This document shows, piece by piece, positions 1 to 8,780 of a stretch of 64,000 nt of DNA (position 1 is the stretch's first letter; each line of letters opens with the position of its first letter). The notes beneath the pieces are model-generated. The model saw nothing but the letters and a program-made list of their open reading frames with translations, was not told where the DNA came from and did no database searches. Source of the DNA: Kistimonas asteriae (GTDB lineage: Bacteria; Pseudomonadota; Gammaproteobacteria; Pseudomonadales; Endozoicomonadaceae). Position numbers and translations under genes: made by a program. Location: the NCBI RefSeq assembly GCF_018263925.1, contig NZ_JAEVHF010000017.1, forward strand, positions 1-64,000, given 5' to 3'.

Positions 1-2
1 AA

Positions 3-122
3 TTCCACAAGGCTCATGCCTTTCTGAAACTGGATTTTGTTCCTGGCCATGACACGTCTCCTAACCCAAGGAAAACCAGTGTCGTAAGTTTAGACGGGAG
101 AATGGCTTATGTTAGGTGGTAA
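3..122 (+). other. Open reading frame running in from the left edge
   Basis: One plus-strand frame is open from the first bases of the window to a TAA at 120-122 (39 codons, ending ...AYVRW). It could be the 3' end of a gene lying outside the window. A 39-codon open frame is not rare by chance, and I recognise no family. The rest of 1-165 shows nothing else. Confidence 0.15.
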
Positions 123-165
123 TCAGGTACATCAATATAAAAATACGCTCTTGAAATACTCTGTC

Positions 166-2547
166 CTAAACATCGACACCAGACCAATTATGCTTTCTCA
201 TGACTTTCTCATAAACCTCATCGAATTGACGCAATGATTCTCGAAGTTCGTCCTGATGTCTGACGTGAGTATGGCCATAAGCTGTCCTGTGCAGTAATGA
301 TGTGCCAAATAATCCAGGAATTATGGTTCCACAACTACTGAGACAAAATCCATCTCCAATGTCCACAGGCATCTGCGAACCCGTTTCTTCGAATAGGGAT
401 GTTGTTAAACCCGGGCAGGGGGAATGGAATGAACCCACTGTCTGATCTCCACTCTTATCAGAACTCTCAGCATTTGGCCCATCTCCCTCATCCAAGCTAT
501 AAATGCCGGAGTCTTGTGAGCCTGATCTTGTTGATATCTGCGTGGGTACTCTTTTCCCTATCGACACCCGAGGACATGCCAGATCAAGACTCCCTGTTGC
601 TGATTGATGACTCGTGGAAGACAAAGCACTATCTTCTGACTCCATATCTGAAGGATGCCTACCCTCTTGAGCATGCAGTTTATCGTCAGCTTGCATCACT
701 GGTGATAATGATACCCCATTCTTTTGCACGGCATGACCGCTGTAATCTTCCGGATCAGCAGACGATAGAGGTTCGCTCAAAGGTTTGTTGCTCTCTTTAC
801 AACGGATTACCCTACTATCATACAGGGAAATGCCATTAGAATTATCTTCTACAACATTATTATTAGGATCGTCGACTTCTACCCTCTTACCCGGATTCAT
901 CTCAGTGACAGGAATTTCAGCCATACGCTTTCCACTGAGTTTCAATTCAGCACCTGATTCAACCTTGTGGTTTGTAGAAAGATGTTTTAACAGTGCTTTC
1001 CTTAATAAGAATGGCTGAGAACACAAACGACATGAATATCTATTTTGATTCTTCTTTTCATAAGAAACGGCTACCTGTTCAGACTTACCAGGCGGCAATT
1101 CTTGATCAAGCTCATTTGGATTATGAAGTACTGTCGCAGACATTTTCGTTAATATTGGACTATCAGCCTTCACAGGTGTTTCGCATTGAAAATCAGACGT
1201 TGATAGAGCGCTGTGGGGATCAAGCCCTTGCGGCTCTGCTGCACGTCTATGGTCAGAACAAATCGCGAGGCAGTCAGAGGCTTCAATATCTAATTTTGAG
1301 TCAAAATCCAAGACTGGGAAGCATTCACTAACAGAGCGCAAAGATGGCACCCCGGCTGTATTCACAGTATCCGGTTTAGTGACATTCACACCACCCGATA
1401 GTCTCTGGTCATAATCTGTTTCACCTTCACCTACAGCCTTATCTCGACGGATAGTTACACCCGATTTCACCTGATTTTGGGATACCAGTGCACTCGAAGC
1501 ACTCGTTCCCTTTGTCTGACTCTGAGCGGGTTTACCCAGGTCTTTAGCTTGCGATGTTGAAGCCGTCATCTTGACATGACGACTTTTCCTAGCCCTTGGT
1601 TGAGATCGGCAATCTTTCACGCCTACCTTTGACTCAATCATTTTCATATACAAACAAGCGTTATATAAAACCCAAAAATGTTCAGTTTTCTCATAGGCAG
1701 CTAACCAAGGAACATTTCCCTTGATAGTTTTATGGTATTCATTAATACTATGTCTTCGTTTTTTCTCCTGTATTCTTTTCCTACGCAAGTGTTGAGCCTT
1801 CAGATCTACGAAAACATCCACTCTTCCCTCTGTATCTTTTTCATTATTCGCAACATCCTCTACATTAGAAACACCAACGTCATCCTGTTTAATACATCCC
1901 GCATTTAGGAGCGAATCATTCTGACCGGCTTCAGACATTACTGGCTTACTAATGAAAGAAATCTCTCCATCAGGCAATATTCTGACTTTGTTACAAGAGA
2001 TTAAATAACAAGCTCTTTTAGATATATCTTCATCCGTTGACTTATCAGGTAACTTGCAAAGTTTTCTTAACGCATTATAGACTTGACGTGTTTTATTCCG
2101 CCTCGACCACTCCATCACACTTTTTTTACTCGCACCCGTTTGCTCTGCCGGTTCAAGCAAAGATGAGCCTGTCACTAATCCTAACTCGTTTTCTGACTGC
2201 CGCCTGAAACGTTCAGAAGATGTCTTGCTACCCCGTGCCGACGGAGCCTCACCTATACATAAATTATGAATCGATTCAAAATCTGCCCTGTCACAGTACC
2301 TTTCAAGTACAGGCTTCCATTTCGAATTATAAAAATACGGGAGAGGCTCTAATTTATCAGAACACTGTTCATGTAATGGAATAGCTGGAGCAGGTGTAGC
2401 CGATGCTACAGGCGCTCCTACTCTTGATAAAGGAATATCAGCTACTTTCTTCTGCTCTTTTATATTAACGCCCATTTTAAGATCGGGGCAAAAACCTAAA
2501 TATCGATTCTGATTGATGGGTACCACCCCATAACTTCCATTCATCAT
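166..2547 (-). CDS. Large Ser-rich protein with one classical C2H2 zinc finger, function unknown
   Basis: Unrecognised protein of about 794 residues. Most of it is low-complexity, rich in Ser, Asp, Lys and Arg, with no signal peptide or membrane segment. Near residues 505-528 lies one textbook C2H2 finger: C-x2-C-x3-F-x5-L-x2-H-x4-H, beginning YSCRLC and ending in HLSTNH. This module is common in eukaryotes and rare in bacteria. Basic stretches (RKRIQEKKRRH near residue 260) resemble nuclear localisation signals. The reading frame opens at an ATG at 2553. AAGG at 2557-2554 abuts that ATG but sits 6 nt before the third codon (2547), so I start there. The gene is visibly AT-richer than those at 4-16 kb, which suggests acquisition. 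Inference: a secreted effector or nucleic-acid-binding protein acting in a host. That the ORF is expressed is likely; its role is open. Confidence 0.6.
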   Translation of the reverse strand: MMNGSYGVVPINQNRYLGFCPDLKMGVNIKEQKKVADIPLSRVGAPVASATPAPAIPLHEQCSDKLEPLPYFYNSKWKPVLERYCDRADFESIHNLCIGEAPSARGSKTSSERFRRQSENELGLVTGSSLLEPAEQTGASKKSVMEWSRRNKTRQVYNALRKLCKLPDKSTDEDISKRACYLISCNKVRILPDGEISFISKPVMSEAGQNDSLLNAGCIKQDDVGVSNVEDVANNEKDTEGRVDVFVDLKAQHLRRKRIQEKKRRHSINEYHKTIKGNVPWLAAYEKTEHFWVLYNACLYMKMIESKVGVKDCRSQPRARKSRHVKMTASTSQAKDLGKPAQSQTKGTSASSALVSQNQVKSGVTIRRDKAVGEGETDYDQRLSGGVNVTKPDTVNTAGVPSLRSVSECFPVLDFDSKLDIEASDCLAICSDHRRAAEPQGLDPHSALSTSDFQCETPVKADSPILTKMSATVLHNPNELDQELPPGKSEQVAVSYEKKNQNRYSCRLCSQPFLLRKALLKHLSTNHKVESGAELKLSGKRMAEIPVTEMNPGKRVEVDDPNNNVVEDNSNGISLYDSRVIRCKESNKPLSEPLSSADPEDYSGHAVQKNGVSLSPVMQADDKLHAQEGRHPSDMESEDSALSSTSHQSATGSLDLACPRVSIGKRVPTQISTRSGSQDSGIYSLDEGDGPNAESSDKSGDQTVGSFHSPCPGLTTSLFEETGSQMPVDIGDGFCLSSCGTIIPGLFGTSLLHRTAYGHTHVRHQDELRESLRQFDEVYEKVMRKHNWSGVDV

Positions 2548-2668
2548 AAACATCCTTATTACTAATGATCAAAGCTGTTAATATCAAAAAGCACAAAATG
2601 CCAGTAAGTAGATACCAATAAAAAAATACAATCACTAACATTCCGGTTAGTAACAGCAACATCCAAAC

Positions 2669-2696
2669 ATGGGGAGAGGATTATCCCCTTCCCCAT
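2669..2696 (-). terminator. Hairpin downstream of hmp
   Basis: A near-perfect palindrome: 12 paired positions with one mismatch and two G-T pairs around a 4-nt loop, with outer arms ATGGGGA/TCTCCCCAT. It lies 75 bp past the hmp stop. The following T-run on the minus strand is short, so intrinsic termination is probable but not certain. Confidence 0.45.
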
Positions 2697-2769
2697 AGAA
2701 CGTCAAAAGCAGCCTTAACATGGTTCATTGACTACAGGAGCAGCAGAGATCGCCCCAAAACCATCCATA

Positions 2770-3975
2770 TCATAAACTGCTATGAGGCCCAAATATTTCA
2801 TAGTGAATGCTATCCTCCTCAATACCCCAGTCAGTCAATGTTTCATTGACCATTTTCACGAAAGGGGTCGGACCACAACAATAGAAATGAGCACCGTGCA
2901 CATCAATCAACTCACGGACTTTATCCAGCGACATTAACCCACTAAAGTCATAATCTTCCGCAGGCCTGTCAACGGTTGAGGGATGGTTATACCAAACCCG
3001 TGACTTCAACCGCTCATGCTGTTTTTCCTTAGCGCGGATATCATCAGCAAAAGCATGGACTTGGCCATTTTCACAGGCATGCAGCCAAAACAATGAACCA
3101 TGATGGCCATTCTGCAACTGCGTATTCAGCATTGACAGCATGGGCGTTAACCCAACACCAGCACTGATCAGAACAACAGGTGTTTCTTCTTCAGCGCTCA
3201 GGAAGAAGTCACCGGCTGGAGGCATAACCTCAATCACATCACCTTCACTGACAGCATCATGCAACCAATTGGACATGATGCCATCAACCTCACCGGTTTC
3301 ACGCTTGACGCTGATACGGTAACTGCAGCCATTCGGTGCATCAGACAACGAGTACTGTCGTATTTCGGCATAGGCACTGGTGGCGGGTCTCAGTTTGATG
3401 CCCAGATACTGCCCAGGCCTGAAATCCATGACCGGTTTTCCATCCACAGGCTCAAGATAAAATGAGGTGATCAGGTCACTTTCACGAGATTTACATACAA
3501 CCTTGAAGGGGCGAGAACCACGCCATCCACCGCCAGCCTGCTCTTGCTCCGCATAAAGAACTTTTTCGCGCTCAATGAAAATCGTTGCCAGCAGCTGATA
3601 AGCCTCAGTCCATGCCTGCAACACTTCATCAGTAGCCGCTTCCCCCGCCAGTTCACGAATGGTTTCAATAAGATGATACCCGACAATCTGGTACTGGTCC
3701 GGCGTAATAAGGAAACTGGTATGCTTCTGGGCAATACGCTCAACAACGGCACTTAGCACCGAGAGATTATCAATATTTCTGGCATACCCGAGAACAGCTT
3801 CAAACAGTGCGGCCGGTTGGCCACCTGAGCGCTGATGATTCAAATTGAACACATCCTTCAGCTCCGGGTTGTGGGATAACATCCGCTGATAAAAATAGCG
3901 AGTCAGTTCCGTACCGGCAGACTCGAGCAGAGGGATAGTGGACTGTACAATCCTAATGGTTTCTGAAGATAACAT
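2770..3975 (-). CDS. hmp: Flavohaemoprotein, nitric oxide dioxygenase
   Basis: Cytosolic enzyme that oxidises NO to nitrate using O2 and NAD(P)H. At 401 residues it has the usual Hmp length. The N-terminal globin domain (about 1-140) keeps distal Tyr29, CD1 Phe43 and proximal His85 in AQKHTSF. The FAD-binding barrel (about 155-258) carries the RQYSLSD motif. The NAD domain (about 265-395) has GVGLTPM and the C-terminal IHYEIFGP motif. The ATG at 3975 has AAGG five bases upstream. It is transcribed divergently from nsrR. A promoter with TTGAAC and GATTAT elements overlaps an NsrR-like box, so NO-inducible derepression is expected (inference from family knowledge). Confidence 0.97.
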   Translation of the reverse strand: MLSSETIRIVQSTIPLLESAGTELTRYFYQRMLSHNPELKDVFNLNHQRSGGQPAALFEAVLGYARNIDNLSVLSAVVERIAQKHTSFLITPDQYQIVGYHLIETIRELAGEAATDEVLQAWTEAYQLLATIFIEREKVLYAEQEQAGGGWRGSRPFKVVCKSRESDLITSFYLEPVDGKPVMDFRPGQYLGIKLRPATSAYAEIRQYSLSDAPNGCSYRISVKRETGEVDGIMSNWLHDAVSEGDVIEVMPPAGDFFLSAEEETPVVLISAGVGLTPMLSMLNTQLQNGHHGSLFWLHACENGQVHAFADDIRAKEKQHERLKSRVWYNHPSTVDRPAEDYDFSGLMSLDKVRELIDVHGAHFYCCGPTPFVKMVNETLTDWGIEEDSIHYEIFGPHSSL

Positions 3976-3985
3976 AACAACCTTA

Positions 3986-4008
3986 AAAATGTATTTTTTA
4001 TACCTCTT
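3986..4008. promoter_or_regulatory. NsrR-like operator, hmp-proximal
   Basis: A 23-bp site with the 11-1-11 architecture of NsrR boxes. The left half AAAATGTATTT matches 9 of 11 positions of AAGATGCATTT. The right half TTATACCTCTT matches 7 of 11 of the inverted half. It lies 11 bp before the hmp start codon. Found by eye; binding is inferred. Confidence 0.5.
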
Positions 4009-4010
4009 TT

Positions 4011-4039
4011 ATAATCTTGTATTTTGAATGCATGTTCAA
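4011..4039 (-). promoter_or_regulatory. Predicted hmp promoter
   Basis: On the minus strand, TTGAAC (4039-4034) and GATTAT (4016-4011) are separated by exactly 17 bp. The 4014-4036 NsrR-like box fills the spacer, so a bound repressor would block RNA polymerase. Confidence 0.5.
4014..4036. promoter_or_regulatory. NsrR-like operator, nsrR-proximal
   Basis: A second 11-1-11 site. The right half GAATGCATGTT matches 9 of 11 consensus positions and the left half ATCTTGTATTT matches 7 of 11. Its centre is 28 bp from that of the hmp-proximal box. It also overlaps a possible nsrR -35 (TTGTAT, 4017-4022, with TAAAAT at 4042-4047), which would allow autoregulation. Confidence 0.6.
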
Positions 4040-4083
4040 GTTAAAATACCGATGTTTTCCCAACCTGTACAAAGCGGTTCCAG

Positions 4084-4512
4084 ATGCGTCTTACCACATT
4101 CACCGATATTGGCCTGCGTGCCCTGATGTACCTGGCCACTCGCCCTGAGGGTTATAAGTCCAGCATTTCGGAAGTGACCGAAGCCTACGATTTGTCTCGC
4201 AACCATGTGGTCAAGGTGGTTCACCAATTGGCACGTGCCGGCCTGATACACAGCATTCGAGGCAAGGGCGGCGGCATCATGCTCGGGAAACCGGCGGATG
4301 AAATACGCATTGGCCAGGTCGTGATGGCGCTTGAGGAATCCCTGCAGGTGGTGGACTGCACCAAACCGGTCTGCAAAATCCTGCCGGCCTGTCGGCTTAA
4401 AGGCGTGCTACAGGAAGGAGTGGACGCATTTATTGGCGTGCTGGATCAATATACCCTGTCAGATCTCATCGGTAACAAGAAAGACCTGATCCCGTTATTG
4501 ATACACAATTAA
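4084..4512 (+). CDS. nsrR: NO-sensing Rrf2-family repressor NsrR
   Basis: DNA-binding regulator of NO detoxification genes. The 142 residues contain an N-terminal winged helix-turn-helix (about 5-70, including SRNHVVKVVHQL and the glycine wing RGKGGG). A three-cysteine cluster ligand set lies at Cys92, Cys97 and Cys103 (DCTKPVC...PAC), the spacing typical of NsrR rather than IscR. Asp8, reported as a cluster ligand in a studied NsrR, is also present. The protein would hold a [4Fe-4S] cluster that loses DNA affinity when nitrosylated (family knowledge). It is divergent from hmp and next to the nrf operon, which fits a local NO regulon. The ATG has only a weak ribosome-binding site. Confidence 0.93.
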   Translation: MRLTTFTDIGLRALMYLATRPEGYKSSISEVTEAYDLSRNHVVKVVHQLARAGLIHSIRGKGGGIMLGKPADEIRIGQVVMALEESLQVVDCTKPVCKILPACRLKGVLQEGVDAFIGVLDQYTLSDLIGNKKDLIPLLIHN

Positions 4513-4641
4513 GCTTCGCAATACTGTCACACCAATCACAGACATCAGGAACCTGACCGAATCACACTGACTAACGCATGTCAGGCATCCCTGGCGCTAA
4601 CACGATAAAACGCCCTTCTGTCTCACATTACAGTGCTTTCT

Positions 4642-4681
4642 GGATAAACAGGAAACAACGGTTGTTTATGTGCAACAACCG
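4642..4681 (-). terminator. Possible terminator of the nrf operon
   Basis: A perfect 8-bp stem (CGGTTGTT/AACAACCG, 4659-4666 with 4674-4681) and 7-nt loop, followed on the minus strand by the T-rich TTGTTTCCTGTTT. It lies in the 249-bp convergent gap between nsrR and nrfA. The stem is AT-rich, so termination may be modest. Confidence 0.45.
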
Positions 4682-4761
4682 AATGCCTGAAAATAGCCAT
4701 TCGCCGAACTAACAGCATTCGCACAATGCCTGATGACTGTTAGTCCGGTCTCCGCCGCCAA

Positions 4762-6201
4762 CTACATCAGGTTCCCTTTTTTCCGGGCTTCCTCATCCCA
4801 CGTCGGCAGTACATTTTCCTTAAAGTTCTCTTTGTCTGCCTTTAGCTTCTCTACGTTCAGACCAATATACGTCTGAGCTTTTTCCTTGGTTGACAGGTCC
4901 GGCATAATTACGGGATCAGTCATACCATGCTTCGCCAGCACTCGCGCAATTTCCAGCCTCGCCTCACCGGCTTTCTCAACCGCTGTTCCCAGCACCCGCA
5001 GCGACTCTTCCGGAGCATGGAAGGACGCGCCATGGGATGCTATCGCATAATCCCAGCGCCATTGTGCATGACGGATCAAGGTTAATGCCTTTTGCATTTC
5101 CTGTTCACCAGCACCGGCTTTCCAGGCAGCACCCGCTTCAATGTGCGCCTTGACCAGCAGGTCTTCCGCCCGAATCTTCATCTCACCGATTTTTTCCTGG
5201 TAGCTTGTCACCATGCCAATCAGGTATTCCTTCGACTGGGTATGGCAGCTCTGGCAGGTACCTTCAATGTTGGCCAGCGGACTCATCACCCGGTGATCAG
5301 TAAAGGTAACGCCTTTATCCCGTTTCTTGGGCATATGGCAGTCGACACAGGACACATTGTTTTTACCGTGTACGCCTTCCTGCCAGGTCTCCCAGCCCGG
5401 GTGCTGGGCTTTCAGCATCGGCGCCCGGGAAATGGCATGGGTCCAGTCACTGAAAGCACGGTGGTCAAAATATTGCTCCATCTCTTCGGCTTTTGTGCCT
5501 TCCGCCCAGGGAAACACCACTTCCTTGTTCGGGCCGGCAAAGTAGTACTCCACATGACACTGGGCACAGACCAGCGACTTCATGTCCTGCTGTGAGGCAT
5601 TGGCGTGGTCATAGCCCAACGCCGCCAAACCATCCTCCAGATAGGGACGGGAAATGGCCAGTTTCATATCATCACTGTTGGTGTCATGGCAGTCCGCACA
5701 ACCAATCGGATTAACAATTTCGGCGCCTTTGGATGCCCACTTGCCAGCGAAATATTCATCCTTGCCCTGCTCATCAATCAACCGTGCGACATCCGGGCTT
5801 TTGCAGCTCCAGCAGGCATTCGGCATCGGTCCGTCATCAGGGCCGGAAGGCGCGCCGGTCCGCAGAGTATTTCGAACATCTGTCACGGCATACATATGCC
5901 CCCGCGGGGCGTTGTAATCCTTGGCAAACCCATAACCGGCCCATAACACGACCAGGCGCGGATCTTTTTCCAGCATGTCCTCAAACTGGTTGCCATTATG
6001 CGCACTTTTGAAATCCATCTTTTCTGTGGCTTTCCAGGAGTCATATTGCCTGGGAAAGCCGTCTTTAAACACCTCGTTCCTGGCCTCAACACGACTCTCA
6101 TCAGCCTGCAGACCAGCCGTCGCTAATAGCAACAGTGCCAACAGGCCGGTACGGCAGGCCGTCAGCCTACACGGTTTTGATACAGCACCCTGACTCTTCA
6201 T
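4762..6201 (-). CDS. nrfA: Pentahaem cytochrome c nitrite reductase (ammonia-forming)
   Basis: Periplasmic enzyme reducing nitrite to ammonium with six electrons; it also reduces NO. The active-site haem motif is the diagnostic CWSCK (about residue 130). Four conventional motifs follow: CADCH, CAQCH, CVDCH and CQSCH. That is five haems, and the length matches E. coli NrfA. An N-terminal signal peptide ends near GLQA before DESR. The upstream frame opens at an ATG (6216) that overlaps the stop of the preceding gene. GGGGGA just before an internal ATG at 6201, where the signal peptide begins, makes 6201 the likelier start. It is the last gene of a three-gene operon with the quinol dehydrogenase and haem-lyase genes, so electrons probably come straight from the quinol pool. 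Confidence 0.96.
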   Translation of the reverse strand: MKSQGAVSKPCRLTACRTGLLALLLLATAGLQADESRVEARNEVFKDGFPRQYDSWKATEKMDFKSAHNGNQFEDMLEKDPRLVVLWAGYGFAKDYNAPRGHMYAVTDVRNTLRTGAPSGPDDGPMPNACWSCKSPDVARLIDEQGKDEYFAGKWASKGAEIVNPIGCADCHDTNSDDMKLAISRPYLEDGLAALGYDHANASQQDMKSLVCAQCHVEYYFAGPNKEVVFPWAEGTKAEEMEQYFDHRAFSDWTHAISRAPMLKAQHPGWETWQEGVHGKNNVSCVDCHMPKKRDKGVTFTDHRVMSPLANIEGTCQSCHTQSKEYLIGMVTSYQEKIGEMKIRAEDLLVKAHIEAGAAWKAGAGEQEMQKALTLIRHAQWRWDYAIASHGASFHAPEESLRVLGTAVEKAGEARLEIARVLAKHGMTDPVIMPDLSTKEKAQTYIGLNVEKLKADKENFKENVLPTWDEEARKKGNLM

Positions 6202-6215
6202 AATTCCCCCATTCA

Positions 6216-8096
6216 TCAGACCGCCAGACCGGTTTGACCAGAAGTCCGTAGACTTTCTGCTCCCTGTCTATAGCGCCACATTCTCGAACCCACTGCCCAG
6301 AATCCAGCCAGTACCATCAGCCCTCCCCCCAACCAGAGCAGGCTAATAAACGGTTTAACCTGCAGGCGAACTGACCAGGCACCCTGTGCCAACGGTTCTC
6401 CCAGCGTGATGTAGAGATCCCGTCGCCAGGTACTGTCCACTGCCGCTTCTGTCATCACCACATCAGGCCGGGCATACCATCGTTTTTCTGGATGCATGTC
6501 TGTACGTCGCCCTGCATCGTCAGTGGCCGAAAAAAAGGCGTAATCTGCCAGATAATTCGGTCCACGAACCGGCGTTGTTCCCATAAAGACAAAGTGATAG
6601 CCGCCCAGGGTTTCCTGTTGTCCCGGACGCATGCCAATCTCTTTTTGCAATAGCCCGGCATCCGACAGACAGGCGCCGGCCATTGCCAGAACCAGCCCAA
6701 TGTGCGCCATGGCTGCAGCGGTTTTCTTGGGCTGATGTCGTACGTAGCAGAGCTGTGACCAACAGGTCCACAGCGTCATGGTGAGCACCAGCCACGTCAT
6801 CCAGCCAACCCCCACAATCAACCAGGACAACACCAGGCCAGCCAACACAAACAGCGTCGTTTCACCGACGATCGCGATAAGACTGACTTGACGTATATGG
6901 ACAGAAAAGCCCGTCAAAATAGCTGCCAGCAGTAGCGCAAGAGGAATAAAAAACGCATTGAAATAGGGCGCCCCAACAGAGATCCGCCCTGATCCAAAGG
7001 CTTCAAATCCGATAGGGTATAAAGTCCCCAAAAGAATACTGCCGCAGGCCACCAGCAGCAGCATCACAACGCTCAGCAATACCAGTGACCACCCAGACAG
7101 TTTGTCTACTGCACCGGCTGGCGCCCGCAAGGCATACAGCACCAGCGATAAACCAGCGACAACGACAATAAAGCCCAGTATCGCCATACCTGTTGCCGGC
7201 TGCATGGCAAACGCATGCACCGACGTCAGCACACCGGATCGCACCAGGAAAGTACCCACCAGAATCAGCATCTGGGTTGCTATCGCCAGCAGCACCAGAC
7301 TACCGGCGCCGTGATCACGCTCTCGTACCCGCCACAACTGGTGGAGCATAGCGGTCGCCGTCAGCCAGGGCATCAGTGACGCATTCTCCACCGGATCCCA
7401 GAACCACCAGCCCCCCCAACCCAGCTCGGTATAGGCCCACCGGCTGCCAAGCACAATCCCCAGCGTCAACCATGACCAGGCCACCAGCAGCCAGGGACGA
7501 CAGGCAGACAGACTTCCCCCGATCGGAGACAGTAACGATGCCATCACCATGCCAAACACAACCGTTAAACCGCCGTAACCCAGGTACAACGCCGGAGGGT
7601 GGAAAATCAGACCGGCATCCTGCAGCATCGGGTTTAATCCTGAGCCATCAGGCGACAAGGCTGAAACCGCAGGGGCAAATGGAGAAGACAACAGTAACAG
7701 CCCGACCAGCCCGGTACTGACCATTGCCATAAACGACAGCGCGATGTTTTTTTGAGCCTCGGAGAATGGACGGCAAAACCGGTAAAACAACCCCATCCAG
7801 ACCGCCTGAAGCATCACCCAGAACAACAGGGAACCACCATGTCCGCCCCAGGCCGCGCTCACTTTATAGATAAGAGGGAGACTCGTTTCGGAATGCGACA
7901 TCACGTAACTGACCGAAAAATCATCCGTGATAAGGGCGTAGACAAGGATCAGAAAGGCGGCCTGTAAACTGACCGCATGGGTGATGAGCCACAGGCTGGC
8001 AGGTAAACGACGAAATCCACTCAGCACCGGATATAAAACCAGTCCCAGCCCGGTCATCAGCGCCAATATCGCCAGACTGTTTCCGGCATTCAGCAT
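6216..8096 (-). CDS. nrfE: CcmF/NrfE-type cytochrome c haem lyase subunit
   Basis: Multi-spanning inner-membrane protein that ligates haem to apocytochromes c. The 626 residues carry about 14 hydrophobic segments. The tryptophan-rich WWD motif is in the region WGGWWFWDPVENASLMPW (about residues 227-244), with paired histidines near LIFHPPALYLGYGG and LTATAMLHQLW. The periplasmic C-terminal block with MHPEKRWY and LGEPLAQGAW is typical of full-length CcmF. Its position between the NapC-type gene and nrfA suggests a role in attaching haem to the CWSCK site, so I use nrfE. It could instead be an ordinary CcmF. E. coli also needs NrfF and NrfG for this site; neither is in the window. A ribosome-binding site AAGGG precedes the ATG. 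Confidence 0.88.
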   Translation of the reverse strand: MLNAGNSLAILALMTGLGLVLYPVLSGFRRLPASLWLITHAVSLQAAFLILVYALITDDFSVSYVMSHSETSLPLIYKVSAAWGGHGGSLLFWVMLQAVWMGLFYRFCRPFSEAQKNIALSFMAMVSTGLVGLLLLSSPFAPAVSALSPDGSGLNPMLQDAGLIFHPPALYLGYGGLTVVFGMVMASLLSPIGGSLSACRPWLLVAWSWLTLGIVLGSRWAYTELGWGGWWFWDPVENASLMPWLTATAMLHQLWRVRERDHGAGSLVLLAIATQMLILVGTFLVRSGVLTSVHAFAMQPATGMAILGFIVVVAGLSLVLYALRAPAGAVDKLSGWSLVLLSVVMLLLVACGSILLGTLYPIGFEAFGSGRISVGAPYFNAFFIPLALLLAAILTGFSVHIRQVSLIAIVGETTLFVLAGLVLSWLIVGVGWMTWLVLTMTLWTCWSQLCYVRHQPKKTAAAMAHIGLVLAMAGACLSDAGLLQKEIGMRPGQQETLGGYHFVFMGTTPVRGPNYLADYAFFSATDDAGRRTDMHPEKRWYARPDVVMTEAAVDSTWRRDLYITLGEPLAQGAWSVRLQVKPFISLLWLGGGLMVLAGFWAVGSRMWRYRQGAESLRTSGQTGLAV

Positions 8097-8106
8097 GAAG
8101 TAACCC

Positions 8107-8697
8107 TTAGTCGACCAGCGGCTTCTGCATCAGCCGGGTTTCCGGCAGCTTATGGGCGATTCCCTGGTGACAGTCGATACAGGTCTGTCCGTTCTCGATC
8201 GCCTTTTCATGGTTCATGCGCGCCCACTGATACTGCTGGTCCAGAGACGTATCGATATTCACGTGGCAGGCTCGACAGGCGGCAGAGTCATCTTCGCGCA
8301 TATCCGCCCAGACCCGCTCCGCCATGACCAGTCGATGGGCTTCGTATTTTTCCGGGGTCTCGATAATACCGGTGAACTTGCCGTAAACCTCCCGCAGCGC
8401 CTCGATTTTGCGGGCTATCTTACCGGGTAAATCATGGGGAACATGGCAGTCGGCACAGGTCGCGCGAGTGCCGGTACGGTTGCTGTAATGAATGGTGTCC
8501 TGCAGTTCAACATAGGCATTGTCACTCATTTCATGACAGCCAATGCAGAAGGACTCGGTACTGGTTGCCTCAAGGGTATAACTGGCAGCTCCCCAACCCA
8601 ACAGGCCCACGACGATCCCTCCCAGCAATAAAACACCGGCAGAGTACTTGACGGACGGTCTGGAAAGAAACCGGAGAATTGCGGTCACTGCGTTCAT
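8107..8697 (-). CDS. NapC/NirT-family tetrahaem quinol dehydrogenase (NrfH role)
   Basis: Membrane-anchored cytochrome that takes electrons from menaquinol or ubiquinol and passes them to a periplasmic reductase. A single N-terminal transmembrane helix (SAGVLLLGGIVVGLLGWGA) precedes four haem motifs: CIGCH, CADCH, CRACH and CIDCH. This is the NapC/NirT/NrfH pattern. The partner is inferred to be NrfA, because the operon is this gene, the haem lyase and nrfA with gaps of 10 bp or less. The frame extends to a TTG at 8742, but an AGG a few bases before the ATG at 8697 gives a 196-residue protein starting MNAVTAILRF, closer to the usual NapC N-terminus. No nrfB, nrfC or nrfD is present, so the NrfH-type route replaces the E. 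coli NrfBCD route. Confidence 0.9.
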   Translation of the reverse strand: MNAVTAILRFLSRPSVKYSAGVLLLGGIVVGLLGWGAASYTLEATSTESFCIGCHEMSDNAYVELQDTIHYSNRTGTRATCADCHVPHDLPGKIARKIEALREVYGKFTGIIETPEKYEAHRLVMAERVWADMREDDSAACRACHVNIDTSLDQQYQWARMNHEKAIENGQTCIDCHQGIAHKLPETRLMQKPLVD

Positions 8698-8780
8698 AAC
8701 ACCTGCCACATGCCTGTTGTTTTTTATCTTTAAGTCCAACAAATGAAACCTAACAGGAAGGCGACATGCGGCTTGTGACC

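Noticed and set aside
2477-2662. 61-codon hydrophobic frame overlapping the start of the zinc-finger gene
   Set aside because: It looks like a membrane peptide, but it overlaps the larger gene by 70 bp, lacks a ribosome-binding site, and hydrophobic frames are common in AT-rich sequence.
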